Assembly (NCBI RefSeq): GCF_006715145.1
Contig: NZ_VFMR01000001.1
Location: forward strand, 3,038,001 to 3,102,000
Reading direction: 5' to 3'
Length of the DNA stretch: 64,000 nt
Source of the DNA: Microbacterium sp. SLBN-146
GTDB taxonomy: Bacteria > Actinomycetota > Actinomycetes > Actinomycetales > Microbacteriaceae
The translations under genes and the position numbers were made by a program. Positions 26,457 to 37,706 of the stretch are shown here, piece after piece. Each line of letters begins with the position of its first letter. Position 1 is the stretch's first letter. The notes below the pieces were generated by a model that saw only the letters and a list, made by a program, of their open reading frames with translations, was not told the origin of the DNA and made no database searches.

Positions 26457-26840
26457 ATGACCGCTCGCCCCCGCATCGAACGCAGCATCCCCTTCTGGGG
26501 CCTTCTCGCCGTCTCCGTGGCGAGTGCTGCCGTCGGCGCCTGGATCATGGCAGATCGACTGGGGACGATGTCCACCGCACTGCTGGATGGAACCGCGACG
26601 GGCGTCGAGGTCTACGTCGGACAGTCGCTCGCGGTCGTCGGAGCTGTGCTCGTCGGCGCCGGGGTCGTCGGGATCCTGCTCCTGCTCGCGGTCGCCACGG
26701 CGGCATCGCTTCGTCCTGCTGCGGAAATCGTCGTCGTGCCGGTCACTGAAGACGTCGACGAGGTCGACATCGACGTCGTCGACGATCTCGACGAACCGCG
26801 CGACGCCGAGACCGACGCTGAGCCGACTCCTGTCCGCTGA
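26457..26840 (+). CDS. Small two-helix membrane protein, unknown function
   Basis: A 127-residue protein with two hydrophobic helices (about 10-30 and 55-85) around TGVEVYVGQSLAVVGAVLVGAG and a highly acidic tail (VDEVDIDVVDDLDEPRD). I recall similar proteins in Microbacterium but know no experimentally supported function. GAAGGAG precedes the ATG. It follows ctaA by 93 bp, a gap with a GGCCGCG/CGCGGCC hairpin (26418-26439), and converges on ctaB. Confidence 0.75.
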   Translation: MTARPRIERSIPFWGLLAVSVASAAVGAWIMADRLGTMSTALLDGTATGVEVYVGQSLAVVGAVLVGAGVVGILLLLAVATAASLRPAAEIVVVPVTEDVDEVDIDVVDDLDEPRDAETDAEPTPVR

Positions 26841-26848
26841 GACTCGCC

Positions 26849-27805
26849 TCAGAAGGGCAGCAGCGGATCGATCGCGATCGCGACGAACAGCAGCGTGAGG
26901 TACGAGATCGAGGCGTGGAACACCCGCATCGGCCGCGGCTCGGTCCCTCGTACCGCACGGTTGTAGAGCCGGTGGGACTCGTAGATGAACCAGCCTCCGA
27001 AGACGATCGCCGACACGGAGTAGACGAGTCCCATCTGCGCGACGGGGATCAGCAGAAGCGAGCAGACCACCGTCGCCCACGCGTACAGGATGACCTGGAG
27101 GCCCACCTGCGAGCCGTTGCGCGTCGCACCGAGCATCGGCACGTGCACCTCTTCGTACTGCTCCTTGTACTTCATCGACAGAGGCCAGTAGTGCGGCGGC
27201 GTCCACAGGAAGACAAGCGCGAAGAGGATGACGGGGGGCCACGCGAGCGAGCCCGTGACCGCGCTCCAGCCGATCAGGACCGGGAAGCATCCTGCGATCC
27301 CGCCCCAGACGATGTTCTGCTCGGTGCGTCGCTTGAGGATCATCGTGTAAATCACGACGTAGAAGAAGATCGCACCGGCCGAGAGCACCGCGGCGAGCCA
27401 GTTCGTCGTGATCAGCAGCCAGAGCGTGGATGCCGCGGCGAGCGACCAGGCGAAGACGAGTGCCCCCCGCGGACTGACTTCGCCCGTGACGAGCGGTCGA
27501 TTGACGGTCCGCTGCATGTGCGCGTCGATATCGCGATCGAGGTACATGTTGAACGCGGCCGCCGACCCGGCGCTCATCGAGCCGCCGATGACGGTCGCGA
27601 ACACGAGCCACAGGTTCGGGAAACCGCCCTGCGCGAGGATCATGACGGGCACCGTCGTGACGAGCAGCAGCTCGAGGACCCGAGGCTTCGTCAGTTGGAC
27701 GTAGGCGCGGATCGTGCGGCCGACCGACCGGCGGGAAGTGCCGTCGGATACCACGGAACCGGCTGCCGTCGTGATGTCCATCGCCTCCGCCATCGCCGTG
27801 TGCAC
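26849..27805 (-). CDS. ctaB: Protohaem IX farnesyltransferase (haem O synthase)
   Basis: A 318-residue UbiA-family prenyltransferase with about nine helices. It has the polyprenyl-diphosphate site [15 protein letters not shown] and the second Asp-rich region, and [17 protein letters not shown] typical of haem O synthases. It makes haem O, the CtaA substrate. The start is uncertain: GTG at 27805 lies near a TAGACT box, but ATGs at 27793 and 27781 are possible and no clear ribosome site decides. Divergent from tkt, as in many actinobacteria. Confidence 0.93.
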   Translation of the reverse strand: MHTAMAEAMDITTAAGSVVSDGTSRRSVGRTIRAYVQLTKPRVLELLLVTTVPVMILAQGGFPNLWLVFATVIGGSMSAGSAAAFNMYLDRDIDAHMQRTVNRPLVTGEVSPRGALVFAWSLAAASTLWLLITTNWLAAVLSAGAIFFYVVIYTMILKRRTEQNIVWGGIAGCFPVLIGWSAVTGSLAWPPVILFALVFLWTPPHYWPLSMKYKEQYEEVHVPMLGATRNGSQVGLQVILYAWATVVCSLLLIPVAQMGLVYSVSAIVFGGWFIYESHRLYNRAVRGTEPRPMRVFHASISYLTLLFVAIAIDPLLPF

Positions 27806-28080
27806 AAGTCACTCGAGTCTATGACATCGCCGGGGGAACTCCTCCCGCGGGGTCGCCGCCGACGTGTGTCCGAGGGAAGAAGGGGCCGACATTCTCTCGC
27901 TCGGCCGACCGCGGGGCAACCCATCGTCACATAACCGTCGGATAGCCGCAGCGGCATACCGCTTCGCTATGCTGAGGATCACGCGCGCCCCCGCGCCGGC
28001 AGCTCTTCCCGTGGTGACGCGGTTCGCACACCGGCCTCCTGGCGGGCGCAACTCCCTCTCTCACATTGGAAGGCGGCCGG

Positions 28081-30165
28081 GTGTCGGATCTGCGTTGGGA
28101 CGAAATCGATCGGCGCGCGGTGGACACCGCTCGAGTACTGGCGGCAGATGCCGTCGAGAAGGTGGGCAACGGTCATCCCGGTACGGCGATGAGCCTCGCC
28201 CCCGCGGCCTACTTGCTCTACCAGCGGGTCATGCGGCACGACCCGACCGACACGGACTGGCTCGGTCGCGACCGTTTCATCCTGTCCGTGGGCCACTCGT
28301 CGCTCACCCAGTACGTTCAGCTGTACCTCGGCGGGTTCGGCCTCGAGCTCGCTGACCTCGAGGCGCTCCGCACGTGGGGCTCCTTGACGCCGGGTCACCC
28401 CGAGTTCGGACACACGAAGGGCGTCGAGATCACGACCGGCCCCTTGGGCCAGGGCCTCGCGTCCGCTGTCGGATTCGCGTATGCGGCGCGGTACGAGCGC
28501 GGCCTGTTCGATCCCGAGACGGCACCGGGCGAATCGCCGTTCGACCACTTCGTCTACGTCATCGCGGGCGACGGAGATCTCCAGGAAGGCGTGACGAGCG
28601 AAGCCTCGAGCCTCGCCGGGCACCAGGAACTCGGCAACCTCATCGCGATCTACGACTCGAACCAGATCTCGATCGAGGACGACACGAACGTCGCGTTCAC
28701 CGAAGACGTCGCGCAGCGCTACGAGGCGTACGGCTGGCACGTGCAGGTCGTCGACTGGAAGAAGACCGGCGAATACGTCGAGGACGTCGCCGAGCTGTAC
28801 GGGGCCATCGAGGCCGCCCAGGGCGAGACGGCCAAGCCCTCGCTCATCATCCTGCGCACCATCATCGGCTGGCCCTCGCCCGGCAAGCAGAACACGGGCA
28901 AGATCCACGGTTCGGCGCTCGGCGCCGACGAGCTCGCTGCCACCAAGAAGGTGCTGGGCTTCGACCCGGAGCAGTCGTTCGTCGTGGCCGATGACGTCAT
29001 CGCCCACACGCGCGGCCTCGCCGAGCGGGCGAAGGACGCGCGTGCGTCGTGGCAGGAATCGTTCGACGCGTGGGCCGCGGCCAACCCCGAGCGCAAAGCA
29101 CTCCTCGATCGCCTCGAGGCGCACGCGCTTCCCGACGACATCGACGACGCCCTCCCCGCTTTCGAAGCAGGCAAGGACGTCTCGACACGAGCCGCCTCCG
29201 GCGTCGTCATCAACGCGCTCGCCGAGCGTCTGCCCGAATTGTGGGGAGGGTCGGCCGACCTCGCCGAGTCGAACCTCACGACGATCAAGTCGGCGAAGTC
29301 GTTCATCCCTGAGAAGTGGTCGACCCACGAGTGGTCGGGAGACGCCCACGGACGCGTCCTGCACTTCGGCATCCGCGAACACGCCATGGGCGCGATCGTC
29401 AACGGCATCGTGCTGCACGGCCCGACGCGGGCATTCGGCGGAACGTTCCTGATCTTCAGCGACTACATGCGTCCGCCCGTCCGCCTCGCCGCGCTCATGA
29501 ATGTCCCGTCCGTGTTCGTGTGGACGCACGACTCGGTCGCCCTCGGCGAGGACGGACCGACGCACCAGCCGATCGAGCAGCTCGCGACGCTCCGTGCGAT
29601 CCCCAACTTCACGCTCGTCCGCCCGGCTGACGCCAACGAGACGGCCGCAGCGTGGCTCGAGATCCTCCGCCGCCACGGCGGTCCCGCGGGAATCGCCCTG
29701 ACCAGGCAGAACATCCCCGTGTTCCCCCGCGGCGAAGACGGCTTCGCAACGACCGACGGTGTCGCGAAGGGCGCCTACGTGCTCATCGATGCACCCGACG
29801 GCGCCGAGCCGGATGTCATCCTCATCGCCACGGGCTCCGAAGTGCAGCTCGCCGTGGCGGCACGCGAGACCCTTGCCGGTGAAGGGATCAACGCTCGCGT
29901 CGTGTCGGCTCCGTCGCTCGAGTGGTTCGACGAGCAGGATGCCGCCTATCGCGAGTCGGTGCTCCCCAGCGCCGTGAAGGCACGCGTCTCCGTCGAAGCC
30001 GGCATCGCGCTCACGTGGCGCAGCATCGTCGGTGACACCGGGCGCTCGGTCTCGATCGAGCACTTCGGCGCGTCCGCGGATTACAAGACTCTGTTCGAGA
30101 AGTTCGGCATCACCGCCGACGCTGTCGCGCAGGCGGCACGCGAAACCGTCAAGGAGAATTCATGA
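28081..30165 (+). CDS. tkt: Transketolase
   Basis: A 694-residue thiamine-diphosphate enzyme of the non-oxidative pentose phosphate pathway. It shows [11 protein letters not shown] near the start, the ThDP/Mg motif [18 protein letters not shown], and [14 protein letters not shown] with the catalytic glutamate. The GTG at 28081 is chosen because GGAAGG stands 7 nt upstream. It heads a six-gene operon in which most genes overlap the next. Confidence 0.97.
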   Translation: MSDLRWDEIDRRAVDTARVLAADAVEKVGNGHPGTAMSLAPAAYLLYQRVMRHDPTDTDWLGRDRFILSVGHSSLTQYVQLYLGGFGLELADLEALRTWGSLTPGHPEFGHTKGVEITTGPLGQGLASAVGFAYAARYERGLFDPETAPGESPFDHFVYVIAGDGDLQEGVTSEASSLAGHQELGNLIAIYDSNQISIEDDTNVAFTEDVAQRYEAYGWHVQVVDWKKTGEYVEDVAELYGAIEAAQGETAKPSLIILRTIIGWPSPGKQNTGKIHGSALGADELAATKKVLGFDPEQSFVVADDVIAHTRGLAERAKDARASWQESFDAWAAANPERKALLDRLEAHALPDDIDDALPAFEAGKDVSTRAASGVVINALAERLPELWGGSADLAESNLTTIKSAKSFIPEKWSTHEWSGDAHGRVLHFGIREHAMGAIVNGIVLHGPTRAFGGTFLIFSDYMRPPVRLAALMNVPSVFVWTHDSVALGEDGPTHQPIEQLATLRAIPNFTLVRPADANETAAAWLEILRRHGGPAGIALTRQNIPVFPRGEDGFATTDGVAKGAYVLIDAPDGAEPDVILIATGSEVQLAVAARETLAGEGINARVVSAPSLEWFDEQDAAYRESVLPSAVKARVSVEAGIALTWRSIVGDTGRSVSIEHFGASADYKTLFEKFGITADAVAQAARETVKENS

Positions 30166-31274
30166 GCACCCCCACCGAGAAGCTCGCAGCGGCAGGCGTC
30201 AGCATCTGGCTCGACGACCTCTCCCGTTCACGCATCACGTCGGGAAACCTCGCGGAGCTCATCGAGACCCGCAACGTGACGGGTGTCACGACCAACCCGA
30301 CGATCTTCCAGGGCGCGATCGGCGGCGGCGGAGACTCCTACTCGTCGCAGCTGTCGGAGCTCGCCGCCGGCGGCGCGTCGGTCGATGACGCGATCTTCGC
30401 AGCGACGACGGACGACGTCCGCGACGCGGCCGACATCTTCCGTCCCGTCTTCGACGCGACGGGCGGCGTGGACGGACGCGTGTCGATCGAGGTCTCCCCC
30501 GATCTCGCGCACGACACGGATGAGACGATCGCTCAGGCCCGGCAGCTCCACGAGCGGGTCGCGCGAGAGAACGTCCTCATCAAGATCCCCGCGACGAAGG
30601 CGGGCCTCCCCGCGATCACCGAGGTCATCGCCTCGGGCATCAGCGTCAACGTCACGCTGATCTTCTCGCTCGAGCGCTACGCCGAGGTCATCGACGCGTA
30701 CCTCACGGGTCTCGAGCGCGCGAAGGACTCCGGCATCGACATCTCGAAGATCCACTCGGTCGCCTCGTTCTTCGTCTCGCGCGTGGACACCGAGGTCGAC
30801 AAGCGCCTGAAGGCGATCGGCACGGACGAGGCCGCGGCTCTCACGTCGCTCGCCGGCGTCGCGAACGCACGCCTGGCGTACGAGCTGTACGAGCAGAAGT
30901 TCGCCGAGGACCGCGCCCGGACGCTCATCGACGCGGGCGCCAACCTTCAGCGTCCGCTCTGGGCTTCGACCGGTGTCAAGGACCCCGCCCTCCCGGACAC
31001 GCTCTACGTGACCGAACTCGTCGCTCCCGGCACTGTCAACACGATGCCGGAGAAGACGCTGCAGGCGACGTTCGATCACGGTGAGATCGCCGGCGACACG
31101 ATCACCGGCACCTATGCCGCGGCGCACAAGGTCTTCGACGACCTCGCCGGTGTGGGGGTCGACTTCGCCGATGTGACGCAGGTCCTCGAAGACGAAGGCG
31201 TCGAGAAGTTCATCGCCTCGTGGCACGACCTGCAGAAGACGGTGGCCGACGCTCTGGCCGAGGCTACCCGTTGA
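30162..31274 (+). CDS. tal: Transaldolase
   Basis: A 370-residue transaldolase of the longer actinobacterial type. It moves a dihydroxyacetone unit between sedoheptulose-7-phosphate and glyceraldehyde-3-phosphate. Conserved [11 protein letters not shown] is near the start and the Schiff-base lysine is in IKIPATKAG. The ATG overlaps the tkt stop (ATGA) and the tal stop overlaps the unusual TTG start of pgi. Confidence 0.97.
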   Translation: MSTPTEKLAAAGVSIWLDDLSRSRITSGNLAELIETRNVTGVTTNPTIFQGAIGGGGDSYSSQLSELAAGGASVDDAIFAATTDDVRDAADIFRPVFDATGGVDGRVSIEVSPDLAHDTDETIAQARQLHERVARENVLIKIPATKAGLPAITEVIASGISVNVTLIFSLERYAEVIDAYLTGLERAKDSGIDISKIHSVASFFVSRVDTEVDKRLKAIGTDEAAALTSLAGVANARLAYELYEQKFAEDRARTLIDAGANLQRPLWASTGVKDPALPDTLYVTELVAPGTVNTMPEKTLQATFDHGEIAGDTITGTYAAAHKVFDDLAGVGVDFADVTQVLEDEGVEKFIASWHDLQKTVADALAEATR

Positions 31275-32893
31275 GCTTCGCGATCCGCGTCACGGGGCAC
31301 GTCAAGTCGGTCGTCGACGAGACGCTGCCGAGCCTCGTCTCGTCGCTCGTGGCATCCAGCATCACGGCGGGGGACGCATCTCTCTGGGGCCCTTCCGCCG
31401 AAGCTGAGGCAGCGAACCGGCTCGGGTGGGTCGACGCCGTCAGCGTGTCGCGCCCCCTCGTACCGCAGATCGAGGCGCTTCGTGCCGAGTTGCTCGCGAA
31501 GGGCGTGTCACGCGTCGTCCTGGCGGGCATGGGCGGATCGTCGCTGGCTCCTGAGGTCATCGCCCAGACGGCCGGTGTGCCGCTCGTGATCCTGGACTCG
31601 ACGGCCCCGGGACAGGTGCTCGCCGCGATCGACGGTGACGCGGAGTCTGGCGGTCTCGACAGGACCGTCCTGGTCGTCGCGTCCAAATCGGGGTCGACGG
31701 TCGAGACCGATTCCGCGCGACGCGCCTTCGAAGCCGCGTTCCGCGACCTCGGCATCGATCCCGCGGAGCGCATCGTGGTCGTCACCGACCCCGGTTCACC
31801 CCTCGACTCGTCGGCGCGCGCCGACGGCTACACGGTCTTCAACGCGGACCCTGCGGTCGGCGGAAGGTACTCGGCGCTGACGGCATTCGGACTCGTGCCC
31901 GCAGGCCTCGCCGGTGTCGACATCGCAGAACTGCTCGACGAGGCCGAGGCGACGCTCCTCGAAGTGGCGATCGACAGCCCCGAGAACCCCGCACTCGTGC
32001 TGGCCGCAGCCATCGCGGGCGGACTGCCGCCGCGCGACAAGCTCGGTCTTGTCACGGACGGAACACACATCGTCGGACTCCCCGACTGGATCGAGCAGCT
32101 CGTCGCGGAGTCCACGGGCAAGGAGGGCACCGGGATCCTCCCCGTCGTCCTGCTTCCCGTGTCGCCGGAGCTCGAGTCGAAGCCCGCGGACATGCAGGTG
32201 GTTCGCCTCGTCGACGAAGCTCACGAGTTCCACCTCTTCGAGCGTCACGAGGGCGAGGTCCTCGTGAGCGGCTCCCTCGCGGCCCAGTTCCTCGTGTGGG
32301 AGTACGCGACGGCGATCGCGGGGCGGATGCTGGGCATCAATCCCTTCGATCAGCCCGACGTCGAGTCGGCGAAGATCGCCGCGCGCGGACTCCTCGATTC
32401 GCGTCCTGAACCCACCGCGCCCGCGTTCGTCGCGGACGGTGTCGAGGTGCGGGTGAGCGATCCCGAACTGGCTGCATCCGGAACCCTCGCGGGCGTGCTC
32501 GACGCGCTCTGGGCGCGTCTGCCCGAGACCGGGTACGTGTCGGTTCAGGCATATGTCGACCGACTCCGTCTGCCGCAGCTGCAGGGACTCCGCGAGCTCG
32601 TTGCGGCCGACTCGGGCCGCCCCGCGACATTCGGATGGGGTCCGCGCTTCCTGCACTCGACCGGCCAGTACCACAAGGGCGGGCCCGCCGAGGGCGTATT
32701 CCTGCAGATCCTCGAGCAGACGGATGTCGACCTCGAGATCCCCGGTCGGCCGTTCACGTTCGGACAGCTGATCCAGGCGCAGGCCGCCGGCGACGCGAGC
32801 GTCCTCGCCGAAGCTCACGGGCGCCCCGTCGTCACCCTCACGCTGACAGATCCGCAGATCGAAGTGCTCACGCTCTTCGAAGCCGCCCAGTAG
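31271..32893 (+). CDS. pgi: Glucose-6-phosphate isomerase
   Basis: A 540-residue isomerase of glucose-6-phosphate and fructose-6-phosphate. It shows [13 protein letters not shown] and the sugar-phosphate motif [11 protein letters not shown], plus the C-terminal [13 protein letters not shown]. The start is a TTG at 31271 overlapping the tal stop (TTGA); no nearer ATG or GTG fits the family N-terminus. This implies re-initiation by ribosomes finishing tal and probably a lower pgi output. Confidence 0.93.
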   Translation: MSFAIRVTGHVKSVVDETLPSLVSSLVASSITAGDASLWGPSAEAEAANRLGWVDAVSVSRPLVPQIEALRAELLAKGVSRVVLAGMGGSSLAPEVIAQTAGVPLVILDSTAPGQVLAAIDGDAESGGLDRTVLVVASKSGSTVETDSARRAFEAAFRDLGIDPAERIVVVTDPGSPLDSSARADGYTVFNADPAVGGRYSALTAFGLVPAGLAGVDIAELLDEAEATLLEVAIDSPENPALVLAAAIAGGLPPRDKLGLVTDGTHIVGLPDWIEQLVAESTGKEGTGILPVVLLPVSPELESKPADMQVVRLVDEAHEFHLFERHEGEVLVSGSLAAQFLVWEYATAIAGRMLGINPFDQPDVESAKIAARGLLDSRPEPTAPAFVADGVEVRVSDPELAASGTLAGVLDALWARLPETGYVSVQAYVDRLRLPQLQGLRELVAADSGRPATFGWGPRFLHSTGQYHKGGPAEGVFLQILEQTDVDLEIPGRPFTFGQLIQAQAAGDASVLAEAHGRPVVTLTLTDPQIEVLTLFEAAQ

Positions 32894-32902
32894 GAGCCGC
32901 AC

Positions 32903-34453
32903 ATGCCAGTGGAGATCTCACGGGGACACAATCCTCTCCGCGACGCCGACGACCACCGCCTCAACCGCATCGCGGGCCCGAGCGCGCTCGTGATCTTCGG
33001 TGTCACCGGCGATCTGTCTCGCAAGAAACTGATGCCCGCTGTCTACGATCTGGCCAACCGCGGCCTCTTGCCGCCCGGTTTCGCCCTCGTCGGCTTCGCA
33101 CGCCGCGACTGGGAGGATCAGGACTTCGCTGAGGTCGTGAAAGACGCCGTGCGCCAACACGCTCGGACGGAGTTCCGCGACGAGACGTGGCAGCAGCTCA
33201 TGCAGGGCATCCGCTTCGTCTCGGGCCAGTTCGACGACCCCGACGCGTTCCGGCGTCTCAAGGAGACCGTCGACAAGCTCGACGTCGATCGCGGCACGAT
33301 GGGCAATCACGCGTTCTACCTGTCGATCCCGCCCAAGGACTTCCCCCTCGTGGCGGAGCAGCTCAAGACATCGGGACTCGTCGACGACACTGCGGATCAG
33401 CCGGAGCGCTGGCGGCGTGTGGTCATCGAGAAGCCGTTCGGCCACGACCTCGCCTCGGCACGGTCACTGAACGACGCGCTGCGTTCCGCATTCCCGACCG
33501 ACTCGATCTTCCGGATCGACCACTACCTCGGCAAGGAGACGGTTCAGAACATCCTCGCTCTGCGTTTCGCCAACGAGCTGTACGAGCCGATCTGGAACAA
33601 CAACTACGTCGACCACGTGCAGATCACGATGGCAGAAGACATCGGCGTCGGCGGTCGCGCGGGCTACTACGACGGAATCGGCGCAGCACGGGACGTCATC
33701 CAGAATCACCTGCTCCAGCTCCTCGCCCTCACGGCGATGGAGGAACCCATCTCGTTCGATGCGAAGGACCTCCGCGCAGAGAAGGAGAAGGTTCTCGCGG
33801 CCGTCACACTCCCCCACGACCTCGCGCGCTCGACCGCACGCGGACAGTACGCGGGGGGTTGGCAGGGCGGCGAGAAGGTCCTGGGCTTCCTCGAAGAGGA
33901 CGGGATGAACCCCGAGTCCACGACCGAGACGTACGCGGCAGTGACACTCGAGATCAACACACGTCGCTGGGCGGGAGTTCCGTTCTATCTCCGCACGGGC
34001 AAGAGGCTCGGTCGGCGCGTCACCGAGATCGCCGTCGTCTTCAAGCGGGCGCCCGAGCTCCTGTTCCCGCGCAGCCAGACGTCCGGGCAGGGGCAGAATG
34101 CGCTCGTCATCCGCGTCCAGCCCGATGAAGGCGTGACGATCCGGTTCGGATCCAAGGTCCCCGGTGCCGGTGCGCTCGTCCGCGACGTCACGATGGACTT
34201 CGGGTACGGACACGCGTTCACCGAGGCGAGCCCCGAGGCGTACGAGCGGCTCATCCTCGACGTGCTTCTCGGCGATCCCCCCTTGTTCCCTCGCCACGAA
34301 GAAGTCGAGCTCTCGTGGAAGATCCTCGACCCCATCGAAGAGTTCTGGGCCGCGCAAGGCGGTCCGCTCGAGCAGTACGCTCCCGGTTCCTGGGGCCCTG
34401 CATCCGCAGACGAGATGCTCACCCGTGACGGACGAGCTTGGAGGCGCCCATGA
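32903..34453 (+). CDS. zwf: Glucose-6-phosphate 1-dehydrogenase
   Basis: A 516-residue enzyme that starts the oxidative pentose phosphate pathway and makes NADPH. The nucleotide motif GVTGDLSRKKL, the substrate motif RIDHYLGKETVQNI with the catalytic histidine, and normal length all fit. AGGAG precedes the ATG. Its stop overlaps the start of opcA, its assembly partner. Confidence 0.98.
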   Translation: MPVEISRGHNPLRDADDHRLNRIAGPSALVIFGVTGDLSRKKLMPAVYDLANRGLLPPGFALVGFARRDWEDQDFAEVVKDAVRQHARTEFRDETWQQLMQGIRFVSGQFDDPDAFRRLKETVDKLDVDRGTMGNHAFYLSIPPKDFPLVAEQLKTSGLVDDTADQPERWRRVVIEKPFGHDLASARSLNDALRSAFPTDSIFRIDHYLGKETVQNILALRFANELYEPIWNNNYVDHVQITMAEDIGVGGRAGYYDGIGAARDVIQNHLLQLLALTAMEEPISFDAKDLRAEKEKVLAAVTLPHDLARSTARGQYAGGWQGGEKVLGFLEEDGMNPESTTETYAAVTLEINTRRWAGVPFYLRTGKRLGRRVTEIAVVFKRAPELLFPRSQTSGQGQNALVIRVQPDEGVTIRFGSKVPGAGALVRDVTMDFGYGHAFTEASPEAYERLILDVLLGDPPLFPRHEEVELSWKILDPIEEFWAAQGGPLEQYAPGSWGPASADEMLTRDGRAWRRP

Positions 34454-35406
34454 TCGTCGATCTCCCCGACACCACTGTCAGCAAGATCTCCCGCGCACTG
34501 GTCAACGTGCGCGAGGAAGGCGGCGCAGTCGCCCTCGGTCGCGTGCTCACCCTCATCATCCTCACGAGGGAAAAGGCGATGGAGGAGGTCATCGAGGCGG
34601 CGAACGATGCGTCGCGCGAGCACCCGATGCGCGTCATCGTGCTCATCCTCGATCCGAAGAACGGCTCGGACTCCAAACTGGACGCTCAGATTCGCGTCGG
34701 CGGCGATGCCGGCGCGAGCGAAGTCGTCACCCTCCGCGCCTTCGGTGAGGCGGGCGAGTCGAACCTCGAGAGCCTCGTCACAGGACTCCTCCTGCCCGAT
34801 GCTCCCGTCGTCGTGTGGTGGCCGAACAAGACGCCCGATTCCCCGTCGAAGACATCGATCGGCCGCATCGCGCAGCGACGGATCACCGACGCAGCGACGA
34901 AGTCGGATCCGTCCGCGTGGGTCGCCGCACTGGGCAAGAACCATGCCCCTGGTGACACCGACCTCGCGTGGACGCGCCTGACGCACTGGCGTGAGCAACT
35001 CGCGGCAGTGCTCGATCAGCCTCCCTACGAGTCCGTCACCGCCGTCGAAGTGCGCGGCGCGAGCACATCCCCGTCAACGGCGCTTCTCGCCGCGTGGCTC
35101 CGGCTGAGCCTCGACGTCCCCGTCACCTGGCACTACCTCCCCGAGTCGGAGTGGACGGACGGCATCAAGTCGGTCAGGCTCTCCCGTGACAGCGGCGACG
35201 TGCTCCTCGAACGCTCGACGCCTTCGATCGCGTGTCTGACCCAGCCGGAGCAGCCTCAGCACGACCTCTCTCTCCCGCGTCGCACGCTCCGCGAATGCCT
35301 CGCCGAGGAGCTGCGTCGCCTCGATCCCGACCTCCTGTATGGTCGAGTGATCACCGAGGGCTGGGAGCTCTTGGACCCGCCGGCGACACAGGAGACGCAT
35401 GGTTGA
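34450..35406 (+). CDS. opcA: Glucose-6-phosphate dehydrogenase assembly protein OpcA
   Basis: A 318-residue OpcA, a protein found in actinobacteria and cyanobacteria that aids the oligomerisation or redox control of G6PDH. It has the family stretches VVVWWPNKTPDSPS and the tyrosine/leucine-rich C-terminus. The ATG at 34450 overlaps the zwf stop (ATGA), which sets the start, and its last 8 bp overlap pgl. Confidence 0.95.
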   Translation: MIVDLPDTTVSKISRALVNVREEGGAVALGRVLTLIILTREKAMEEVIEAANDASREHPMRVIVLILDPKNGSDSKLDAQIRVGGDAGASEVVTLRAFGEAGESNLESLVTGLLLPDAPVVVWWPNKTPDSPSKTSIGRIAQRRITDAATKSDPSAWVAALGKNHAPGDTDLAWTRLTHWREQLAAVLDQPPYESVTAVEVRGASTSPSTALLAAWLRLSLDVPVTWHYLPESEWTDGIKSVRLSRDSGDVLLERSTPSIACLTQPEQPQHDLSLPRRTLRECLAEELRRLDPDLLYGRVITEGWELLDPPATQETHG

Positions 35407-36178
35407 GTTCTGGGCAGAGAAGCGGGTCGTGATCGCTTCGAACCCGGAAGCGCTCGCGACCTCCGTTGCTTCCCGCCTGCTGAGCCGCGTCGTCAAGCGG
35501 ACGGAGCGCGGCAAGACGGTTCATCTCTCGCTCACGGGCGGATCGATGGGAGGAGCAGTCCTCGCCGCTGCGGCACTCGACCCGCGCGTGGCAACGATCG
35601 ACTGGTCTCGCGTGCACTTCTGGTGGAGCGATGAGCGCTTCCTCAGCGGCAGCGACCCGGAGCGCAACGACAGGCAGTCCCGCGTGGCGCTCCTCGACTC
35701 GATTGCGGTCCCCTCCGAGAACATCCATGCCGCTCCCTCGTCCGACGACGGCCTGTCGCTCGACGAAGCCGCCGAACGGTACGCAGACGAACTCCTGCGC
35801 TTCGGAGCGCCAGATCAGCCGTGGCCGCGGTTCGACGTGTGCTTCCTCGGCGTGGGACCCGACGCGCACATCGCGTCTCTCTTCCCCGACCGCCCCGAGA
35901 TCCAGATCACCGACCGCTCCGTCGTGGCAGTCCGCGACTCACCGAAGCCGCCACCGGACCGGATCACGATGACGCGTCCCGTCATCAACTCCGCCGAGCG
36001 TGTGTGGATGGTGCTCGCGGGCCCCGACAAAGCCGCCGCACTCGGGCTCGCGCTGGCGGGCGCCAGCTACGAAAGCGTGCCCGCGGCGGGAGCGAAGGGT
36101 CGAAAGCGCACGATCTTCTTCGTCGACGAGGCGGCGGCCGAGCAGGTACCGCCCGAGCTGATCGACCGCGACTACTGA
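35399..36178 (+). CDS. pgl: 6-phosphogluconolactonase
   Basis: A 259-residue DevB-type lactonase, second step of the oxidative pentose phosphate pathway. It shows HLSLTGGSMGGAVL, VHFWWSDERFLSGSDPERN and DVCFLGVGPDAHIASLFP, the typical family blocks. It is last in the operon and starts inside the end of opcA. Gene 6 of a set covering the whole pathway except gnd, rpe and rpi. Confidence 0.96.
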   Translation: MVEFWAEKRVVIASNPEALATSVASRLLSRVVKRTERGKTVHLSLTGGSMGGAVLAAAALDPRVATIDWSRVHFWWSDERFLSGSDPERNDRQSRVALLDSIAVPSENIHAAPSSDDGLSLDEAAERYADELLRFGAPDQPWPRFDVCFLGVGPDAHIASLFPDRPEIQITDRSVVAVRDSPKPPPDRITMTRPVINSAERVWMVLAGPDKAAALGLALAGASYESVPAAGAKGRKRTIFFVDEAAAEQVPPELIDRDY

Positions 36179-36208
36179 CGTCACGGCGGGGCCGTGGTGC
36201 CCGTCAGG

Positions 36209-36562
36209 TCACTGACCGCGGCGGTCCCGAAGCTGCTGAAGCGCGTCGCCGAGGAGCGCCTCTGCTTCCTCTTCGGTACGACGCTCCTTCACGTACGCGA
36301 GGTGCGTCTTGTAAGGCTCGGCCTTGGCGAGAGCGGGAGGATTCTCCTTGTCCCGCCCAGCGGGAAGCCCCGAGTGCGGGGAGTCGATCGTGTCGGGGAT
36401 CTCTTCGGCGGGAATGCCCGCCGCGAAATAGCGGACGGTCTCGTTTCCGAGTGCATCCCAGTAGGAGACGGCCACGCGATCGGCGTGAAATCCGTGATCC
36501 TGCTCCCCCATCGGGCCCGCACCGACGCGAGTGCCCCGTATGGCGTTGCCTCCCGTAGCCAT
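36209..36562 (-). CDS. rbpA: RNA polymerase-binding protein RbpA
   Basis: A 117-residue actinobacterial transcription factor that binds RNA polymerase and the group 1/2 sigma factors and stabilises open complexes. It opens MATGGNAIRGTRVGAGPMG and contains the FHADRVAVSYW block and the C-terminal sigma-interacting region. Its ATG overlaps the secG stop by one base (TGATG), so it is coupled to secG. It converges on pgl. Confidence 0.95.
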   Translation of the reverse strand: MATGGNAIRGTRVGAGPMGEQDHGFHADRVAVSYWDALGNETVRYFAAGIPAEEIPDTIDSPHSGLPAGRDKENPPALAKAEPYKTHLAYVKERRTEEEAEALLGDALQQLRDRRGQ

Positions 36563-36810
36563 CAGAGACCCTGGAACTTCGTGATGAGGCCGAGCGCCAC
36601 GATCGCAACGAACCACGCGAGCGCGAGAACGACCGTGAACCGGTTGAGGTTGCGCTCGGCGAGGCCGGAAGAGCCGAGGGACGACGTCATGCCGCCGCCG
36701 AACATATCGGAGAGACCGCCACCCCGCCCCTTGTGGAGCAGGATGAGAAGGGTCAGCAGGAGACTGGTGATTCCGAGAAGCACCTGCAGGACGAACTCGA
36801 GGATCTGCAC
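36562..36810 (-). CDS. secG: Preprotein translocase subunit SecG
   Basis: An 82-residue SecG with two membrane helices (about 5-25 and 55-75) joined by LHKGRGGGLSDMFGGG, the conserved loop. It is the accessory subunit of the SecYEG channel. GTG at 36810 is chosen because it gives the family N-terminus VQILEFVLQVLLG; an upstream TTG would add an unusual extension. It follows tpiA but is separated from it by a strong terminator. Confidence 0.92.
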   Translation of the reverse strand: MQILEFVLQVLLGITSLLLTLLILLHKGRGGGLSDMFGGGMTSSLGSSGLAERNLNRFTVVLALAWFVAIVALGLITKFQGL

Positions 36811-36871
36811 TGTCGTAGAAGCCTTTCGTGGCAATCGCTCACCGATCGCACAAGGGTCGAGTATACCGGTC

Positions 36872-36909
36872 GCGCGGTGGGCGGCGAGGCCACTCGCCGC
36901 CCACCGCGC
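36872..36909 (-). terminator. Terminator after tpiA
   Basis: A perfect 17-bp GC-rich stem (36872-36888 with 36893-36909) and a 4-nt loop, 8 bp after the tpiA stop. A TATACT -10 candidate for secG lies just beyond, so secG-rbpA can be a separate unit. Confidence 0.88.
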
Positions 36910-36917
36910 CGGCGGGA

Positions 36918-37706
36918 TCAGACGCCGACGTGCTTTTGGTACCGGATGATGGCTGCGAACTCGTCGACGACGAGGCTCGCACCGCCGACGAGCGCGCCGT
37001 CGACGTCGGGCTCCCGCATGAAGCTGGCGATGTTGCCGGACTTCACCGAGCCGCCGTAGAGCACACGCGTGCGGGCCGCGGCGTCCTCCCCCAGCTTCGC
37101 GGCGATGACGACACGCAACGCGGCGCAGACCTCCTGAGCCTGCTCAGGAGAAGCGACCTCACCGGTGCCGATCGCCCACACGGGCTCGTACGCCACGACG
37201 AACTCAGCGTCCGTCGCGACGCCTTCCAGCGCGACCTCGAGCTGCGCGACGGAGACCGCCGTGGGCCCGGACTCTTCACGCTCACCGAGCGTCTCGCCGA
37301 CGCAGATCACCGGGACGAGTCCGTGGCGCAGAGCAGCCTGGACCTTGGCGGCGACGACCTCATCGGTCTCGGCGTGGTACTGCCGACGCTCCGAGTGACC
37401 GATGATGACGTAGCCGCAGTCGAGCTTCGACAGGAACGCACCCGAGATCTCACCCGTGTATGCGCCCGAGTCGTGCACCGAGACGTCCTGCGCGCCGAGG
37501 GCGAACGGGATCTTGTCGGCATCGATCAGCGTCTGCACCGTGCGGAGATCCGTGAAGGGCGGGAACACCGCAACCTCGACGGATCCGTCCTCGTGCTTCG
37601 CGTCCTTGAGCGTCCAGTGCAGCTTCTGCACGAACGCGACCGCCTGCAGATGATCGAGATTCATCTTCCAGTTACCCGCGATGAGCGGGGTACGTGTCAC
37701 TGCCAT
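36918..37706 (-). CDS. tpiA: Triosephosphate isomerase
   Basis: A 262-residue TIM-barrel enzyme interconverting dihydroxyacetone phosphate and glyceraldehyde-3-phosphate. It has the N-terminal lysine in AGNWKMN, catalytic His in IGHSERR, Glu in [11 protein letters not shown], and the C-terminal phosphate loop [11 protein letters not shown]. Its start overlaps the pgk stop by 10 bp. Confidence 0.98.
   Translation of the reverse strand: MAVTRTPLIAGNWKMNLDHLQAVAFVQKLHWTLKDAKHEDGSVEVAVFPPFTDLRTVQTLIDADKIPFALGAQDVSVHDSGAYTGEISGAFLSKLDCGYVIIGHSERRQYHAETDEVVAAKVQAALRHGLVPVICVGETLGEREESGPTAVSVAQLEVALEGVATDAEFVVAYEPVWAIGTGEVASPEQAQEVCAALRVVIAAKLGEDAAARTRVLYGGSVKSGNIASFMREPDVDGALVGGASLVVDEFAAIIRYQKHVGV

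Noticed and set aside
27979..30063. 694-codon minus-strand frame
   Set aside because: It lies opposite tkt, which has full transketolase motifs.
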